Positions 8,198 through 17,659 are shown, counted from the first letter of the stretch. The stretch is 64,000 bases of DNA from Luteibacter pinisoli (GCF_006385595.1 NZ_CP041046.1:2108001-2172000), one strand, 5' to 3'. Notes: generated from the letters alone by a model not told the origin. Made by a program: numbers and translations.

Positions 8198-10458
8198 GCC
8201 GCATCCTCCGCGCGTGGAGATACTTCGGCCACCTGTTTCAGGGCATCGGGCACCGAGAGCGCCGTGCGCGCCACGGGCAGCTCACGCAGGCGAATGCCGG
8301 TGGCGGCAAAGATGGCGTTGGCCAGCGCGGGCGCGGCGATCGCCGTGCCCACTTCACCGATACCGCCCGGCGCCTCACCGCTGTCGACGATGTGCACCTC
8401 GATCGGCGGCGTCTCATTGATGCGCAGGCTCCGGTAATCGTGGAAGTTGCTCTGCTGGATCGCGCCGTTTTTCAGGGTGATGCCATTGAAAAGGGCAGCG
8501 CTTAAGCCAAACACGATGCCGCCTTCCATCTGCGCCTGGATCGAACTCGGGTTGATCACGATGCCCGTGTCGATGGCGACGACGGCACGGCGCAGCTTGA
8601 CGATGCCCTGCGGTGTGACCTCCACTTCGACGGCCAGGGATACATGGCTGCCAAAGGGCGACGCCACGGCGATGCCACGACCGCAGCGGGCAGGGAGGGG
8701 CGCACCCCAGCCGATCTTCGCGGCGGCGAGGTCAAGCACGCCCAGCGGACGTGAGCCGGGCGCCATCATCGCGCGGCGATACGCGAGCGGATCCTTGCCG
8801 GCGGCGTGCGCCAGCTCGTCCACGAAGCTCTCGATCACCCAGAGGTTGTGCGTGGGGCCAACGCCACGCCACCAGCCGACGATGAGGCCCGGCGGCATGT
8901 CGTGGCGTATCCATTCCACGAGGGAGTAGTCGATGACATAAGGTGTATCCGCGGCACACTCGATGGCATCGCTGTCCATGCCGTCCTTGCCCAGGGCGCC
9001 GGGCAGCCAGCGGCCGAGCACGGTGCCGCTGGTGATCCGCTGGTGCCAGGCCACGGGTTTGCCGTTCCCATCGAGCGTGGCGGAGATGCGGTCGAAGTAG
9101 AGCGGGCGCACGCGGTCGTGGCGGATATCCTCCTCGCGGCTCCAGATCACCTTCAACGGATACGCCACCTGCTTCGCAAACGCGATGGCCTGTTCGGCCT
9201 GGTCGGTTTCCAGGCGGCGCCCGAAGCCGCCGCCGAGGTACTGGTTGTGCACCGTGACGGCGTCCGCCGGAATACCGCAGATGCGTGCCGCCTCGGCCAC
9301 CACCCTCGTGGGCACCTGGGTGCCTGTCCATACCTCGCACTTGCCGGGCGTGACATGCACGGTCGCGTTGAGCGGTTCCATCGGCGCATGCGCGAGCATG
9401 GGCGTGACGTATTCCGCGTCCACGCGCTTGCCACCGGAGGGTGCTTCGCCTTTGGGCTTGCGGCCGACGAGGGCAGGGCCGTTGGAAGAGCTCTGCTTCA
9501 GCGCGTCGATCAGCGTCGCCGTATCGAGGTTGGCGTTGACGCCTGGCGTCCAGGTGATGGCGAGCGCATCGAGACCCTTGTGCGCAGCCCAGTAGTTGTC
9601 GCCCACCACGGCCACCGCGTTGTCCAGCTTGAGCACGGCGACCACGCCGGGAATCGCTCGCGCGGCGCGATCGTCCACGGCGCCCAGCATGCCCGCCAGT
9701 TCCGGGCTGGTGCGTACCGCGGCGAACTTCATGCCGGGCACCTTCACGTCGATGCCGAACTGGGTGCTGCCGTTCACCTTATCGGGCGAGTCCACGCGAC
9801 GCATGGGCTTGCCGATGAGGGTGAAGTCCTTGCGGTCCTTGAGTGTCACGGTGGCAGGTTGCGGGAGTTTGCCGGCGGCGGTGGCCACGGCACCGAAGCC
9901 GAGGGTGCGGCCGGACGCACCGTGCGTGATGACGCCGCGGGCAACGCTGCATTCGGAGGCCTGCACGCGCCACTGCGCGGCGGCCGCGGCGACGAGCATC
10001 TCGCGCGCGACGGCACCGGCTTCGCGCAGCACCTGCCACTGGCCGCGCGTGCTGGTCGAACCGCCGGTGATCTGGCCGCCGCCCAGGAGCGGCTGCCCGT
10101 AGAGGGCGTCGCTGGCCGGTGCGTGTTCGATGGTGATCTGGTCCATGCCGACGCCGAGTTCTTCGGCGAGCAACATGGCGATGCCGGTGTAGATGGCCTG
10201 GCCCATTTCCGCGGAGGGCATGGCCAGCCGCACCTTGCCGTCTTCGTCAATGCGTATGAATGCGTTGGGGGCGAACGCCGGATTGCCGTCGGCGGCCGCC
10301 ACCGCGGCATCGGCGTCCTGGCGGCGGGCGGACATGGCGGCCATGGCGGGTCCGGCACCCGCCGTCCACAGGAAAGCGACGGCGAGGCCCGCGCCAGCGG
10401 CCTTCAGGGCCGTGCGGCGGCCTTCGTTGATGTGATCGTCAGGGCGTAGCGGTTTCAT
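8194..10458 (-). CDS. Mo-cofactor large subunit of an aldehyde / N-heterocycle oxidoreductase (xanthine dehydrogenase family)
   Basis: A 754-residue protein with a twin-arginine signal (Arg14-Arg15, RRTALKAAGAGLAVAFL), so it is exported folded to the periplasm. It carries xanthine dehydrogenase-family molybdopterin motifs: GGFGRR, EEDIRHDR, GWWRGVG and, near the C-terminus, GGIGEVGT, whose glutamate is the catalytic base. The length and the absence of a FAD subunit fit the two-subunit isoquinoline 1-oxidoreductase / membrane aldehyde dehydrogenase type (IorAB, AldGH). Its ATG overlaps the small-subunit stop (ATGA). The substrate cannot be read from sequence: an aldehyde or an N-heteroaromatic are the main options. 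Confidence 0.9.
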   Translation of the reverse strand: MKPLRPDDHINEGRRTALKAAGAGLAVAFLWTAGAGPAMAAMSARRQDADAAVAAADGNPAFAPNAFIRIDEDGKVRLAMPSAEMGQAIYTGIAMLLAEELGVGMDQITIEHAPASDALYGQPLLGGGQITGGSTSTRGQWQVLREAGAVAREMLVAAAAAQWRVQASECSVARGVITHGASGRTLGFGAVATAAGKLPQPATVTLKDRKDFTLIGKPMRRVDSPDKVNGSTQFGIDVKVPGMKFAAVRTSPELAGMLGAVDDRAARAIPGVVAVLKLDNAVAVVGDNYWAAHKGLDALAITWTPGVNANLDTATLIDALKQSSSNGPALVGRKPKGEAPSGGKRVDAEYVTPMLAHAPMEPLNATVHVTPGKCEVWTGTQVPTRVVAEAARICGIPADAVTVHNQYLGGGFGRRLETDQAEQAIAFAKQVAYPLKVIWSREEDIRHDRVRPLYFDRISATLDGNGKPVAWHQRITSGTVLGRWLPGALGKDGMDSDAIECAADTPYVIDYSLVEWIRHDMPPGLIVGWWRGVGPTHNLWVIESFVDELAHAAGKDPLAYRRAMMAPGSRPLGVLDLAAAKIGWGAPLPARCGRGIAVASPFGSHVSLAVEVEVTPQGIVKLRRAVVAIDTGIVINPSSIQAQMEGGIVFGLSAALFNGITLKNGAIQQSNFHDYRSLRINETPPIEVHIVDSGEAPGGIGEVGTAIAAPALANAIFAATGIRLRELPVARTALSVPDALKQVAEVSPRAEDAA

Positions 10459-10949
10459 GCCGGTGTCCCGTCAACGATGACCTGCAGGCCAGCCGGTGTG
10501 CCCGTCGCTGCCTGGTGGATGGCCTCACGGATCCGCACGTACGTGCCGCACCGACATATATTGCCGCTCATAGCGGTGTCGATATCGGCATCGGTGGGGT
10601 TGGGCGTGCGGGCCAGCAAGGCCGCCGCGGACATGATCTGGCCCGACTGGCAGTAACCACACTGGACGACATCGAGGGCCAGCCAGGCCTGCTGCACCTT
10701 CGCACCCTCGGGCGTGGCACCGATGCCCTCGATGGTCGTGATGGCCTGGTTGCCCACCGCCGCGATGGGCAGCTGGCAGGAGCGGACGGGGCGGCCGTCG
10801 AGGTGCACCGTGCAGGCGCCGCACTGGGCTATGCCGCAGCCGAACTTGGTACCGGTCAGGCCGACGATGTCCCGGAGTGCCCACAACAGAGGCATATCGT
10901 CGGGAACGTCGACCTGGCGGTCTTCCCCGTTAACGCGCAGAACGATCAT
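10455..10949 (-). CDS. [2Fe-2S] small subunit of the Mo hydroxylase
   Basis: A 164-residue protein with two iron-sulfur sites. The plant-ferredoxin-type site uses Cys38, Cys43, Cys46 and Cys58 (CGIAQCGACTVHLDG). The helical site uses Cys97, Cys100, Cys132 and Cys134 (CGYCQSGQ and ICRCG). Both are complete. It relays electrons from the molybdenum site to the cytochrome subunit. The start at 10949 has AGGGG six bases upstream; longer in-frame readings add an unlikely leader. It is the first gene of the chain running to DUF2474. It has no signal peptide and probably travels to the periplasm bound to the Tat-exported large subunit. Confidence 0.92.
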   Translation of the reverse strand: MIVLRVNGEDRQVDVPDDMPLLWALRDIVGLTGTKFGCGIAQCGACTVHLDGRPVRSCQLPIAAVGNQAITTIEGIGATPEGAKVQQAWLALDVVQCGYCQSGQIMSAAALLARTPNPTDADIDTAMSGNICRCGTYVRIREAIHQAATGTPAGLQVIVDGTPA

Positions 10950-11034
10950 GGTAGTCCCCTCTGGCTTCCGCGGCCGGGCCGCAGGGCTGGTCACGCCATA
11001 GTTCCCCAAAGGCGCCATGGCCGCTTGCACCAGC

Positions 11035-14000
11035 TTACCCTCGTGCCCGGCGCTGCTCCATCCAGTCATACAACACCGGCAACAGCACCAGCGTCAGCAA
11101 CGTCGACGTGATCAACCCGCCAACCACCACCGTGGCCAGCGGCCGCTGGGTTTCCGCACCCACGCCCGACGAAAGCAGCATGGGCACCAGCCCCAGGATC
11201 GCCACGCTGGCGGTCATGAGTACCGGCCGCAGGCGCATGGCCGTGCCACGAACGACCGCCTCGCGCACGCCCAGTCCCGCCCGCTGCTGGTCGTTCAGGA
11301 AACTCACCAGGACGATGCCGTTCAACATCGCCACGCCGAACACCGCGATGAACCCGATGGCGGAAGGTACCGAGAGGTACTGCCCGGTGACGAACAAGCC
11401 GACGATGCCGCCGATGACCGCGAAAGGGACATTGGCGAGGATCAGTCCGGCATAGCGCGCTGAGTTGAACGCCGTGTAGAGCATCACGAAGATGAAGAAG
11501 ATCGTGGCGGGCACGATGATCGCCAGTCGCTTAAGCGCGCGCTGCTGGTTCTCGAAGGCACCGCCCCATTCGGTGTAGTAACCGACGGGCAGCGTGACCG
11601 CCTTCGCGATCGCGGCATTGGCCTCCTGGACGAAACCATCGATGTCCCGGCCGCGCACGTCCATCTGGATCACGGCATAGCGTTGCAGCTGTTCGCGACG
11701 GATGAAGGAGTAGCCTTCGGCCGTCGTCACCTTCGCCACCTGCGACAGCTGGACGAGTGCGCCCGAGGGCGTCCGCAGCGGAATCCGTTCGATGGCGGGA
11801 AGCGACGCCTTGCTGGCGTCGTCCAGGCGTACCGTCATGTCAAAGCGCTTCACGCCGTCCAGCACGGTGCCGACAGGCTCGCCGCCGATGCCGTTGCGCA
11901 CCACCGTGAGGATGTCATCAGCGTTCAGGCCATAACGCGCGAGGGCGTCGCGGTTGACCTCGATGCGGATCTGCGGCTTGCCGATGTTCGCTTCCAGGCC
12001 GAGGTCGGCCACGCCGGGCACCGTCGCCAGCGTGTCCTTGATTCGTGCGCTCAACCGGTCCAGTTCCGCCAGGTCGTCACCGTAGAGTTTCACGGCGAGC
12101 GTGGCGCGTACCCCGGAGATGAGTTCCTCGATACGCATCTGGATCGGTTGCGTGTAACTCACCACGGCGGTCGGGAGCAGCGTGGTGAGTTCGGCCTGCA
12201 TGGCCTCCTCGATGCTTTGCAGGGTTTCACCCTTGCGCCACTGGTCCTTCGGCTTCAGGGGCGTATAGACCTCCATGTAGTTCACGTCGGCCGTCTCGCC
12301 TTTCTCCGCGCGGCCGATCATCGCAAGGGTCGTTTCGACTTCGGGGAACGTCGCCTTGATCCGCTCGGCGACCCGGTTCGAGAGGGCTATGGATTCGTCC
12401 AGCGAGGCGGAGGGGATCGAGGTGATCCGCCACATGATCGCGCCTTCCCGCAGGTTCGGCATGAACTCCTTGCCGAGGTACGGGAACAGGGCGAGGCTCC
12501 CCACGAGCGCCGCGGCCGCCGTGCCGATCACGACCTTCCGGTGCCCAAGCGCCCAGCCGAGTACGCGGGCGTAGCCTCGCTTGAGTGCCGCCACGAGGCG
12601 GGTGTCCTTCTCGTCGCGGGGCTTGAGCACCAGCGCGGCGAGCACCGGGATGAGCGTGAGGGCGAGGATCAGTGAGCCGGCCATGGCGAAGCTGATGTTG
12701 TAGGCCATCGGCTTGAACATCTTGCCTTCCAGCCCCTGCAGGCTGAACAGGGGCAGGAACACCACGATGATGATGCCGATCGCAAAGGCGATGGGCACGG
12801 CGACCTCGCGTGCCGCTTCGAGCACGGCGGCCGTCCTGTCCACCGGCTGTCCGTGCGCGGCACGCTCGGCCATGATCCGGAACGCGTTCTCCACCATCAC
12901 CACCGACCCGTCGACCATCATGCCGATGCCGATCGCCAGGCCGGCAAGCGACATGAGGTTCGCGGACAGGCCGACCTGGTCCATGGCGATGAAGGCAATG
13001 AGCATCGCGAGCGGTAGCGTTACGACCACGATCAGCGCGCTGCGCAACTCACCCAGGAACAGGAACAGCACGAGGGCCACGAGGATCGAACCCTCGATGA
13101 GCGCCCATGCCGCGGTGCCGACCGCGGCGTTGACGAGGTCCGTGCGCTCGTACACCGGCTTGATGGTGGTGCCGGCGGGGAGGGCCTTTTTCACGGTGTC
13201 GAGCTTGCCTTTCACCGCATCGACCACGCTTTTCGCGTTCTCGCCCATGCGGGCCAGCGCCTGGCCCATCACCACTTCCTTGCCGTCGCGGGTGACGGCG
13301 CCCGTCCGTGGCGCGCCGGCCTCCGTGACGGTGGCGACGTCGCGGACATAGGTCGGCGTGCCGTCCTCGGTTTTCAGGACGATGTTGCCGATGTCGCTTG
13401 CGTCCTTTACCAGGCCAAGTCCGCGCACCAGGTATTGCTCACGGCCCACGTCGATGACGTTGCCGCCCACCTGCGCGTTGTTGGCTTCGAGTGCCTGCAT
13501 CACGTCCTTGAAGCCGAGGCCGTGTGCGATCAGGCGCAGGGGGTCGACCCGGACCTGGTATTGCTTCTGCTGGCCACCCCACGAGGTGACGTCGTCCACG
13601 CCCGGTGCGGTGCGCAGGATGAGCCGTACGGTCCAGTCGTGGAGGGTGCGCAGGTCCATGTCGGAAGGCGCCTCCTTCAACGACTCGTCCGCGCGCTCAA
13701 CGGTGTACCAGAACACCTGGCCGAGACCTGAGGTGTTCGGGCCCATTTCGGGCTTGCCGTAGCCGGCTGGCAAGCGGTCGCCGACTTGCTGCAGGCGTTC
13801 GTTCACCAGCTGGCGGGCGAAGTAGATGTCCATGTCATCGGCGAAGTAGACCGAGACGTAGGACAGCCCGAACAGGCTGACGGAACGGATCTCGTCGACC
13901 TTGGGCAAGCCGGCCAGCGCCGACTCCACGGGCGTCGTGAGTAGCTGCTCGACATCCTCGGCGGCCAGTCCGGCGGCCTCGGTGTAGACGTTCACCTGGA

Positions 14001-14133
14001 CGGGCGTGACGTCGGGGAACGCGTCGATGGGCAACGTGCGCAGGGCCCGAAAGCCCAAGAAACCGATCACGGCGAAGGCGATCAGCACGAGCACCTTGTA
14101 CTTGAGGGAGAGTTCGACCAGGCGAGCCAGCAT
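11035..14133 (-). CDS. czcA: Heavy-metal efflux RND pump (CzcA/CusA family)
   Basis: A 1032-residue RND transporter. The N-terminal LPIDAFPDVTPVQV motif is the signature of the heavy-metal-efflux subfamily, and GMMVDGSVVMVEN in the fourth helix carries the acidic proton-relay residues. About twelve helices in two bundles frame two large periplasmic loops. It exports metal ions from periplasm or cytoplasm through the adaptor and outer-membrane channel using the proton gradient. The start overlaps the adaptor stop (TGATG). The metal (Co/Zn/Cd or Cu/Ag) cannot be settled from sequence; the SVVMVEN variant leans to CzcA. Only 85 bases separate it from the downstream Mo hydroxylase. Confidence 0.92.
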   Translation of the reverse strand: MLARLVELSLKYKVLVLIAFAVIGFLGFRALRTLPIDAFPDVTPVQVNVYTEAAGLAAEDVEQLLTTPVESALAGLPKVDEIRSVSLFGLSYVSVYFADDMDIYFARQLVNERLQQVGDRLPAGYGKPEMGPNTSGLGQVFWYTVERADESLKEAPSDMDLRTLHDWTVRLILRTAPGVDDVTSWGGQQKQYQVRVDPLRLIAHGLGFKDVMQALEANNAQVGGNVIDVGREQYLVRGLGLVKDASDIGNIVLKTEDGTPTYVRDVATVTEAGAPRTGAVTRDGKEVVMGQALARMGENAKSVVDAVKGKLDTVKKALPAGTTIKPVYERTDLVNAAVGTAAWALIEGSILVALVLFLFLGELRSALIVVVTLPLAMLIAFIAMDQVGLSANLMSLAGLAIGIGMMVDGSVVMVENAFRIMAERAAHGQPVDRTAAVLEAAREVAVPIAFAIGIIIVVFLPLFSLQGLEGKMFKPMAYNISFAMAGSLILALTLIPVLAALVLKPRDEKDTRLVAALKRGYARVLGWALGHRKVVIGTAAAALVGSLALFPYLGKEFMPNLREGAIMWRITSIPSASLDESIALSNRVAERIKATFPEVETTLAMIGRAEKGETADVNYMEVYTPLKPKDQWRKGETLQSIEEAMQAELTTLLPTAVVSYTQPIQMRIEELISGVRATLAVKLYGDDLAELDRLSARIKDTLATVPGVADLGLEANIGKPQIRIEVNRDALARYGLNADDILTVVRNGIGGEPVGTVLDGVKRFDMTVRLDDASKASLPAIERIPLRTPSGALVQLSQVAKVTTAEGYSFIRREQLQRYAVIQMDVRGRDIDGFVQEANAAIAKAVTLPVGYYTEWGGAFENQQRALKRLAIIVPATIFFIFVMLYTAFNSARYAGLILANVPFAVIGGIVGLFVTGQYLSVPSAIGFIAVFGVAMLNGIVLVSFLNDQQRAGLGVREAVVRGTAMRLRPVLMTASVAILGLVPMLLSSGVGAETQRPLATVVVGGLITSTLLTLVLLPVLYDWMEQRRARG

Positions 14134-15221
14134 CAGTCCTCTCCCAGCTGCGAGCGCAGGATCCGCGCCTTCAGTGCGAAGGCGCCCTGACGCACGTACG
14201 GGACGCCGGCACTGATCCCCTGTTTGATCGCCGTCCATCCACCGCGCGTATCGCCCACCTCGACGGCCACGGGCTCGAACTCGCCCGGTGCCTTGCCGCG
14301 CACGAATACGGTGGCCTGGTTCTGCAGCAGGACGACGGCCTCCGCCGGCACGGCCAGATGCCGTGAGGTTGAGGCGATGGCGATGCGGCTTTCCACCAGC
14401 TCGCCGGCGTGTAGCTGGTCGCTGGCGTTAGGCACCTGGATGCGCACGGCCACGGTGCGGGTTTTCTCGTCCGTCTGGTGCGATCGCTGGAGGACCTTGC
14501 CGGGCAGTTCGGCACCGTGGGCGACGACGGTGACGGCATCACCTTCGTTCACCTGCGCAGCCACGGCGGGTGCAAGGCGTGCTTCCACCCACACCGACGA
14601 CTCGCTGACCAGGGTGAACAAGGGGCGGCCCGGTTCGATGCGTTCGCCGACGAGGAAGTCATCGGTGGTGACGCGTCCCGCACTCGGGGCGAGCAGCTCA
14701 AAGCTGCCATCGGCGGCCGATGAGCCGCGTTTGATCAGGCGGGCGATCTGGCCGTCGGACAGGCCATACGCCTTCAGTTTTGCCCTGGCCTGGTCGCGCT
14801 GCACCAGCGCTTCGTTGTAGCGACGTGCCGAGACGGCCTGCGCGCCAAGCGACGCGACACGCTGCCAGTCCTGGCTGGCCACGATCAGCTGGCCCTGCGT
14901 CTCGGCCACCTCGACGCTGGAGAGCACGACCAGCGGCGTGCCGGCCGTGACAATGTCGCCGAGCTTCGCCTTGCGAGCGATGACCTGGGAGGCGACCCGA
15001 GGCGAGACGAGCACGGTGTTGTAGGCATCCACCTTGACCTCGCCAGGCGCCTTGACCTGGTCGGATACCGTGCGCACGGCCAGGGTGTCGACCACGATGC
15101 CGGCCGCCTTGATGGCCGCAGGATCGAGCAGGAGGGGATTCGTTGCCGCGAACGCGGGACTGGCCGCCATCAGGGCCAGGAGTGGCAGCAGGAGGATGCG
15201 AGGCGTTTGACGAAGTGTCAT
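14133..15221 (-). CDS. czcB: RND membrane-fusion adaptor (CzcB/CusB-like)
   Basis: A 362-residue secreted adaptor with a signal peptide ending near SPAFAA. It shows the HlyD-like pattern: a beta strand before VKAPGEVKVDAYN, lipoyl-like halves (VIARKAKLGDIVTAGTPLVVL), a helical hairpin in the middle, and a beta-barrel region with GDAVTVVAHG. It bridges the pump CzcA and the outer-membrane channel CzcC. The ATG at 15221 has AAGGA upstream and overlaps the czcC stop (ATGA); its own stop overlaps czcA. There is no long N-terminal histidine-rich metal-binding extension. Confidence 0.9.
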   Translation of the reverse strand: MTLRQTPRILLLPLLALMAASPAFAATNPLLLDPAAIKAAGIVVDTLAVRTVSDQVKAPGEVKVDAYNTVLVSPRVASQVIARKAKLGDIVTAGTPLVVLSSVEVAETQGQLIVASQDWQRVASLGAQAVSARRYNEALVQRDQARAKLKAYGLSDGQIARLIKRGSSAADGSFELLAPSAGRVTTDDFLVGERIEPGRPLFTLVSESSVWVEARLAPAVAAQVNEGDAVTVVAHGAELPGKVLQRSHQTDEKTRTVAVRIQVPNASDQLHAGELVESRIAIASTSRHLAVPAEAVVLLQNQATVFVRGKAPGEFEPVAVEVGDTRGGWTAIKQGISAGVPYVRQGAFALKARILRSQLGED

Positions 15222-16465
15222 GGGGATACGTCCTTGGCGGGGCCATCGATCCACTCGGTGAGGCGACCCGCCGCGGCGAGGTAGTCAAACCATGCCTGCC
15301 AGGTCTGGCTTTCGAGGGCGACGGCGGCGAGCGCGGTGTCGAGGCTCTGCTTGAGTTGCACGAGGTAGTCCGAGGTGCCGATTTCGCCGGCTTGCCACAG
15401 CTTCTCGAGGGTGTGGGCGCGTTCGTCGAAGGCGCTGGCCCGGCTTTGCCGGAATGACGCCGTGGCCGCACGTAACGCGGCGTAGGTCGCTTGCGCCTGC
15501 TTGAGGCTTGCTTCGGATCGCAGGCTGGCCGCACGCCGCGTCGCGAACGCCACGTCCGCATCGGCCTGCGCGGCGACGACACCCGCACGCCCGGTATCGC
15601 GGATGGGCAACGGCATGGAGACGCTGATGCCGGTGACGCGATCGTTACGCGGGCCACTGCGCACCTGGCCACCAGTGAAGCTCAGTGTCGGGTCTGGGCG
15701 CCGTGCCCTTTGGGCGACGACCACGCCCGCTTCGGCGCGGTCCTGCTCTGCCTGTGCCTGCACGAGTTCCGGCCGGTCGGCGACAGCCATGGGGGCAAGG
15801 TCATCCGTGCCCGGCGGCAGGTCACGCGGCAGCGCGGGTAACGGCTGGCTGAGGTTGGCGCCAAGGCCTTCGAGTGCGGCGAGAGACGTCGCTTCCTGTT
15901 GTGCCAGCGACGCCTGCTGGATCTGCGCCTCGCCCAGGGCAAGCGCGGCCAGGTCGCGTTCGGACGTGCTGATATCGCCCACCCTCAGGCGGTCGGCGGC
16001 CAGTGTGTCGAAGCGCGCCATGACGGCGACCCGGCGACGTCCGAGTTCGCTCTGTTCCCGCGCGAAGTTCGCACCGGCCCAGGCCTTCAGCCCATCGGCC
16101 GCGACGTCACGACGCTGCAGCGCGTAAGCCGCCGCCTTCGCCCGTACGTCGGCATCGCTTTCGCTCATCCGGGCCCGGCGTTTGCCCGACAGGTCCAGTG
16201 CCAGGCTGACCCCGGCGGTACGGCGATCGACATCCGCGTTCTCGCCTTCGAGCTGCAGCGTGGGGTTGTAGACGGGTTGGGCGGCGGCCGTCGCGCGGGC
16301 CTGGGCCGCACGCAACGCGGCGCTGGCGGCCTCCACTTGCGGGCTCCTGGCCCACCACTCACGCACCGCAGCCTGAAGCGCGGGCGGCGGTGGCGTCGAG
16401 GCGGACGCACTGGCGACAAGCAACACGCACACGGCGCCCCAGGGCGCTGTACGCAAAGAAAACAT
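15218..16465 (-). CDS. czcC: Outer-membrane efflux channel (CzcC/TolC family)
   Basis: A 415-residue outer-membrane efflux protein. A signal peptide is followed by the long heptad-like helices of TolC-family proteins (AAVREWWARSPQVEAASAAL and a matching repeat in the second half around LVQAQAEQDRAEAGV). The block NPTLQLEGENADVDRRTAGVS is typical of CzcC rather than TolC. Three channels of this kind trimerise to form the outer-membrane exit. It is the second gene of the efflux operon, after a small Cys/His-rich protein and before czcB, and overlaps czcB. Confidence 0.88.
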   Translation of the reverse strand: MFSLRTAPWGAVCVLLVASASASTPPPPALQAAVREWWARSPQVEAASAALRAAQARATAAAQPVYNPTLQLEGENADVDRRTAGVSLALDLSGKRRARMSESDADVRAKAAAYALQRRDVAADGLKAWAGANFAREQSELGRRRVAVMARFDTLAADRLRVGDISTSERDLAALALGEAQIQQASLAQQEATSLAALEGLGANLSQPLPALPRDLPPGTDDLAPMAVADRPELVQAQAEQDRAEAGVVVAQRARRPDPTLSFTGGQVRSGPRNDRVTGISVSMPLPIRDTGRAGVVAAQADADVAFATRRAASLRSEASLKQAQATYAALRAATASFRQSRASAFDERAHTLEKLWQAGEIGTSDYLVQLKQSLDTALAAVALESQTWQAWFDYLAAAGRLTEWIDGPAKDVSP

Positions 16466-16539
16466 GGGGGGAATCTCCTGAAAACCAGCAACGATCGACG
16501 CGACGGCTTAGCCGGCAACGCGTCGGGCACGAAGGGTTG

Positions 16540-16920
16540 TCAGGCGATAGGAGGGCGTAACAGGGAAGGGGGATACAGCGCGGTGGGCGCCGAAGGTACA
16601 TGCCTCACCGGCGCCTCAGGGACCACGACGGCCGCAACCAGCGGCGAGGTCATCGGCAACGCGGCGCCATGGGCGCACGCGCAGTGGCAGCCACTGCCTT
16701 CGCCGAGGAGGCAAAGGTCGTTGTCAGCGGCGACGGCATCCGCGGCAAGCACGCTCACGGTCACCGCATCACCCGGCACGGTGGGCGTAGAAGCCACCCG
16801 TGCCCCGTCGAACACACACACAGTGCTCGCCGCGATCTTGATCATCAATGCCGCGAACAGCAGCATCCAGCCGCCTTTATGGCGACGCAGACGCTGCAGG
16901 TTGGGCGTGGGATGGGTCAC
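16540..16920 (-). CDS. Small secreted Cys/His-rich protein at the head of the czc operon
   Basis: A predicted protein of 126 residues from a GTG at 16920, or 108 from an ATG at 16866 that has AAAGG seven bases upstream. The longer form is preferred because it supplies the basic n-region (RLRRHK) of a signal peptide before the hydrophobic WMLLFAALMIKIA. The mature part contains CVFDG and the metal-ligand-like cluster CHCACAHG. It precedes czcC by 74 bases on the same strand. CzcI-type small periplasmic proteins occupy this place in other czc clusters, so a metal-sensing or metal-binding role is plausible. No family was recognised with certainty. Confidence 0.55.
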   Translation of the reverse strand: MTHPTPNLQRLRRHKGGWMLLFAALMIKIAASTVCVFDGARVASTPTVPGDAVTVSVLAADAVAADNDLCLLGEGSGCHCACAHGAALPMTSPLVAAVVVPEAPVRHVPSAPTALYPPSLLRPPIA

Positions 16921-17008
16921 GGCCGAGATCGTAGGTGGTCGGGGCGTTGTTAGACAATTCCACGTACCATCCAGCCACGGGACGTTCCATGGGGCGGGGG
17001 AAAGGGAC

Positions 17009-17659
17009 ATGAGCGGGATGACACGGGGTTTCTGTCGGTGGCTGATAGCTGTAGCGCTGTTTGCGATTTTCCTCAGTGGCCAGGTCCTCGCATCAGAGGG
17101 TGCGAGTGCGGCGTCCATCGTCCATTCCTCCCTCGAGTATCCACCGTCGGCCGTTGACGCGGGCGAACAGGGCACGGCCACCGTCCGGGCCTTGGTCGAA
17201 GCCACCGGTCGGGCGTCGCACATCACGATCGAGACCTCCAGTGGCTACCCAGATCTCGATGCGGCCGCTGTGCGGAGCGTTTCCCAGTGGACTTTCAAGC
17301 CTGCCATGAAAAGCGGGAAGCCCGAAGCGAGCTGGGTGAGGGTGCCGCTGGCCTTTCAGCTGAACGAGCCGCCTGGCGAGGGCGGCCCCGACATGGGGCG
17401 GGTGATGCAGACCCTTAGCAGCGTCGTGGTGGGCTATCTGGGTGTCGCTGTATGGTTCGTCGGCTTCATCTGGTCGTGGATACTCGCCAAGCGCAGCTCG
17501 AGACTGTGGCTATCGGGCATGGTCGCGCTTTGGTTGTTCACCTATCCCGCGTTCGTGGCGACCCATTGGACGGCCTCAAAACGCAACCTGGCCGTTGTCG
17601 TGATCGGGCTCTCGCTCGTTGGTCTGGGCTTAGCCATGGCGCCGTCCGTCCATCACTAA
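17009..17659 (+). CDS. TonB C-terminal-domain protein with three C-terminal membrane helices
   Basis: A 216-residue protein. After a signal/anchor (residues 8-28) comes a TonB C-terminal domain: YPPSAVDAGEQGTATVRALV, GYPDLDAAAVRSVSQWTFKPA and a final WVRVPLAFQL strand. Instead of ending there, the chain continues through a linker (NEPPGEGGPD) into three hydrophobic helices (about 135-160, 165-185, 193-212). The usual order (membrane anchor, Pro-rich linker, TonB domain) is thus rearranged. AAAGG precedes the ATG. The gene is divergent from the czc operon. It may be an energy-transducer relative or a sensor that uses the fold for partner binding. Confidence 0.65.
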   Translation: MSGMTRGFCRWLIAVALFAIFLSGQVLASEGASAASIVHSSLEYPPSAVDAGEQGTATVRALVEATGRASHITIETSSGYPDLDAAAVRSVSQWTFKPAMKSGKPEASWVRVPLAFQLNEPPGEGGPDMGRVMQTLSSVVVGYLGVAVWFVGFIWSWILAKRSSRLWLSGMVALWLFTYPAFVATHWTASKRNLAVVVIGLSLVGLGLAMAPSVHH

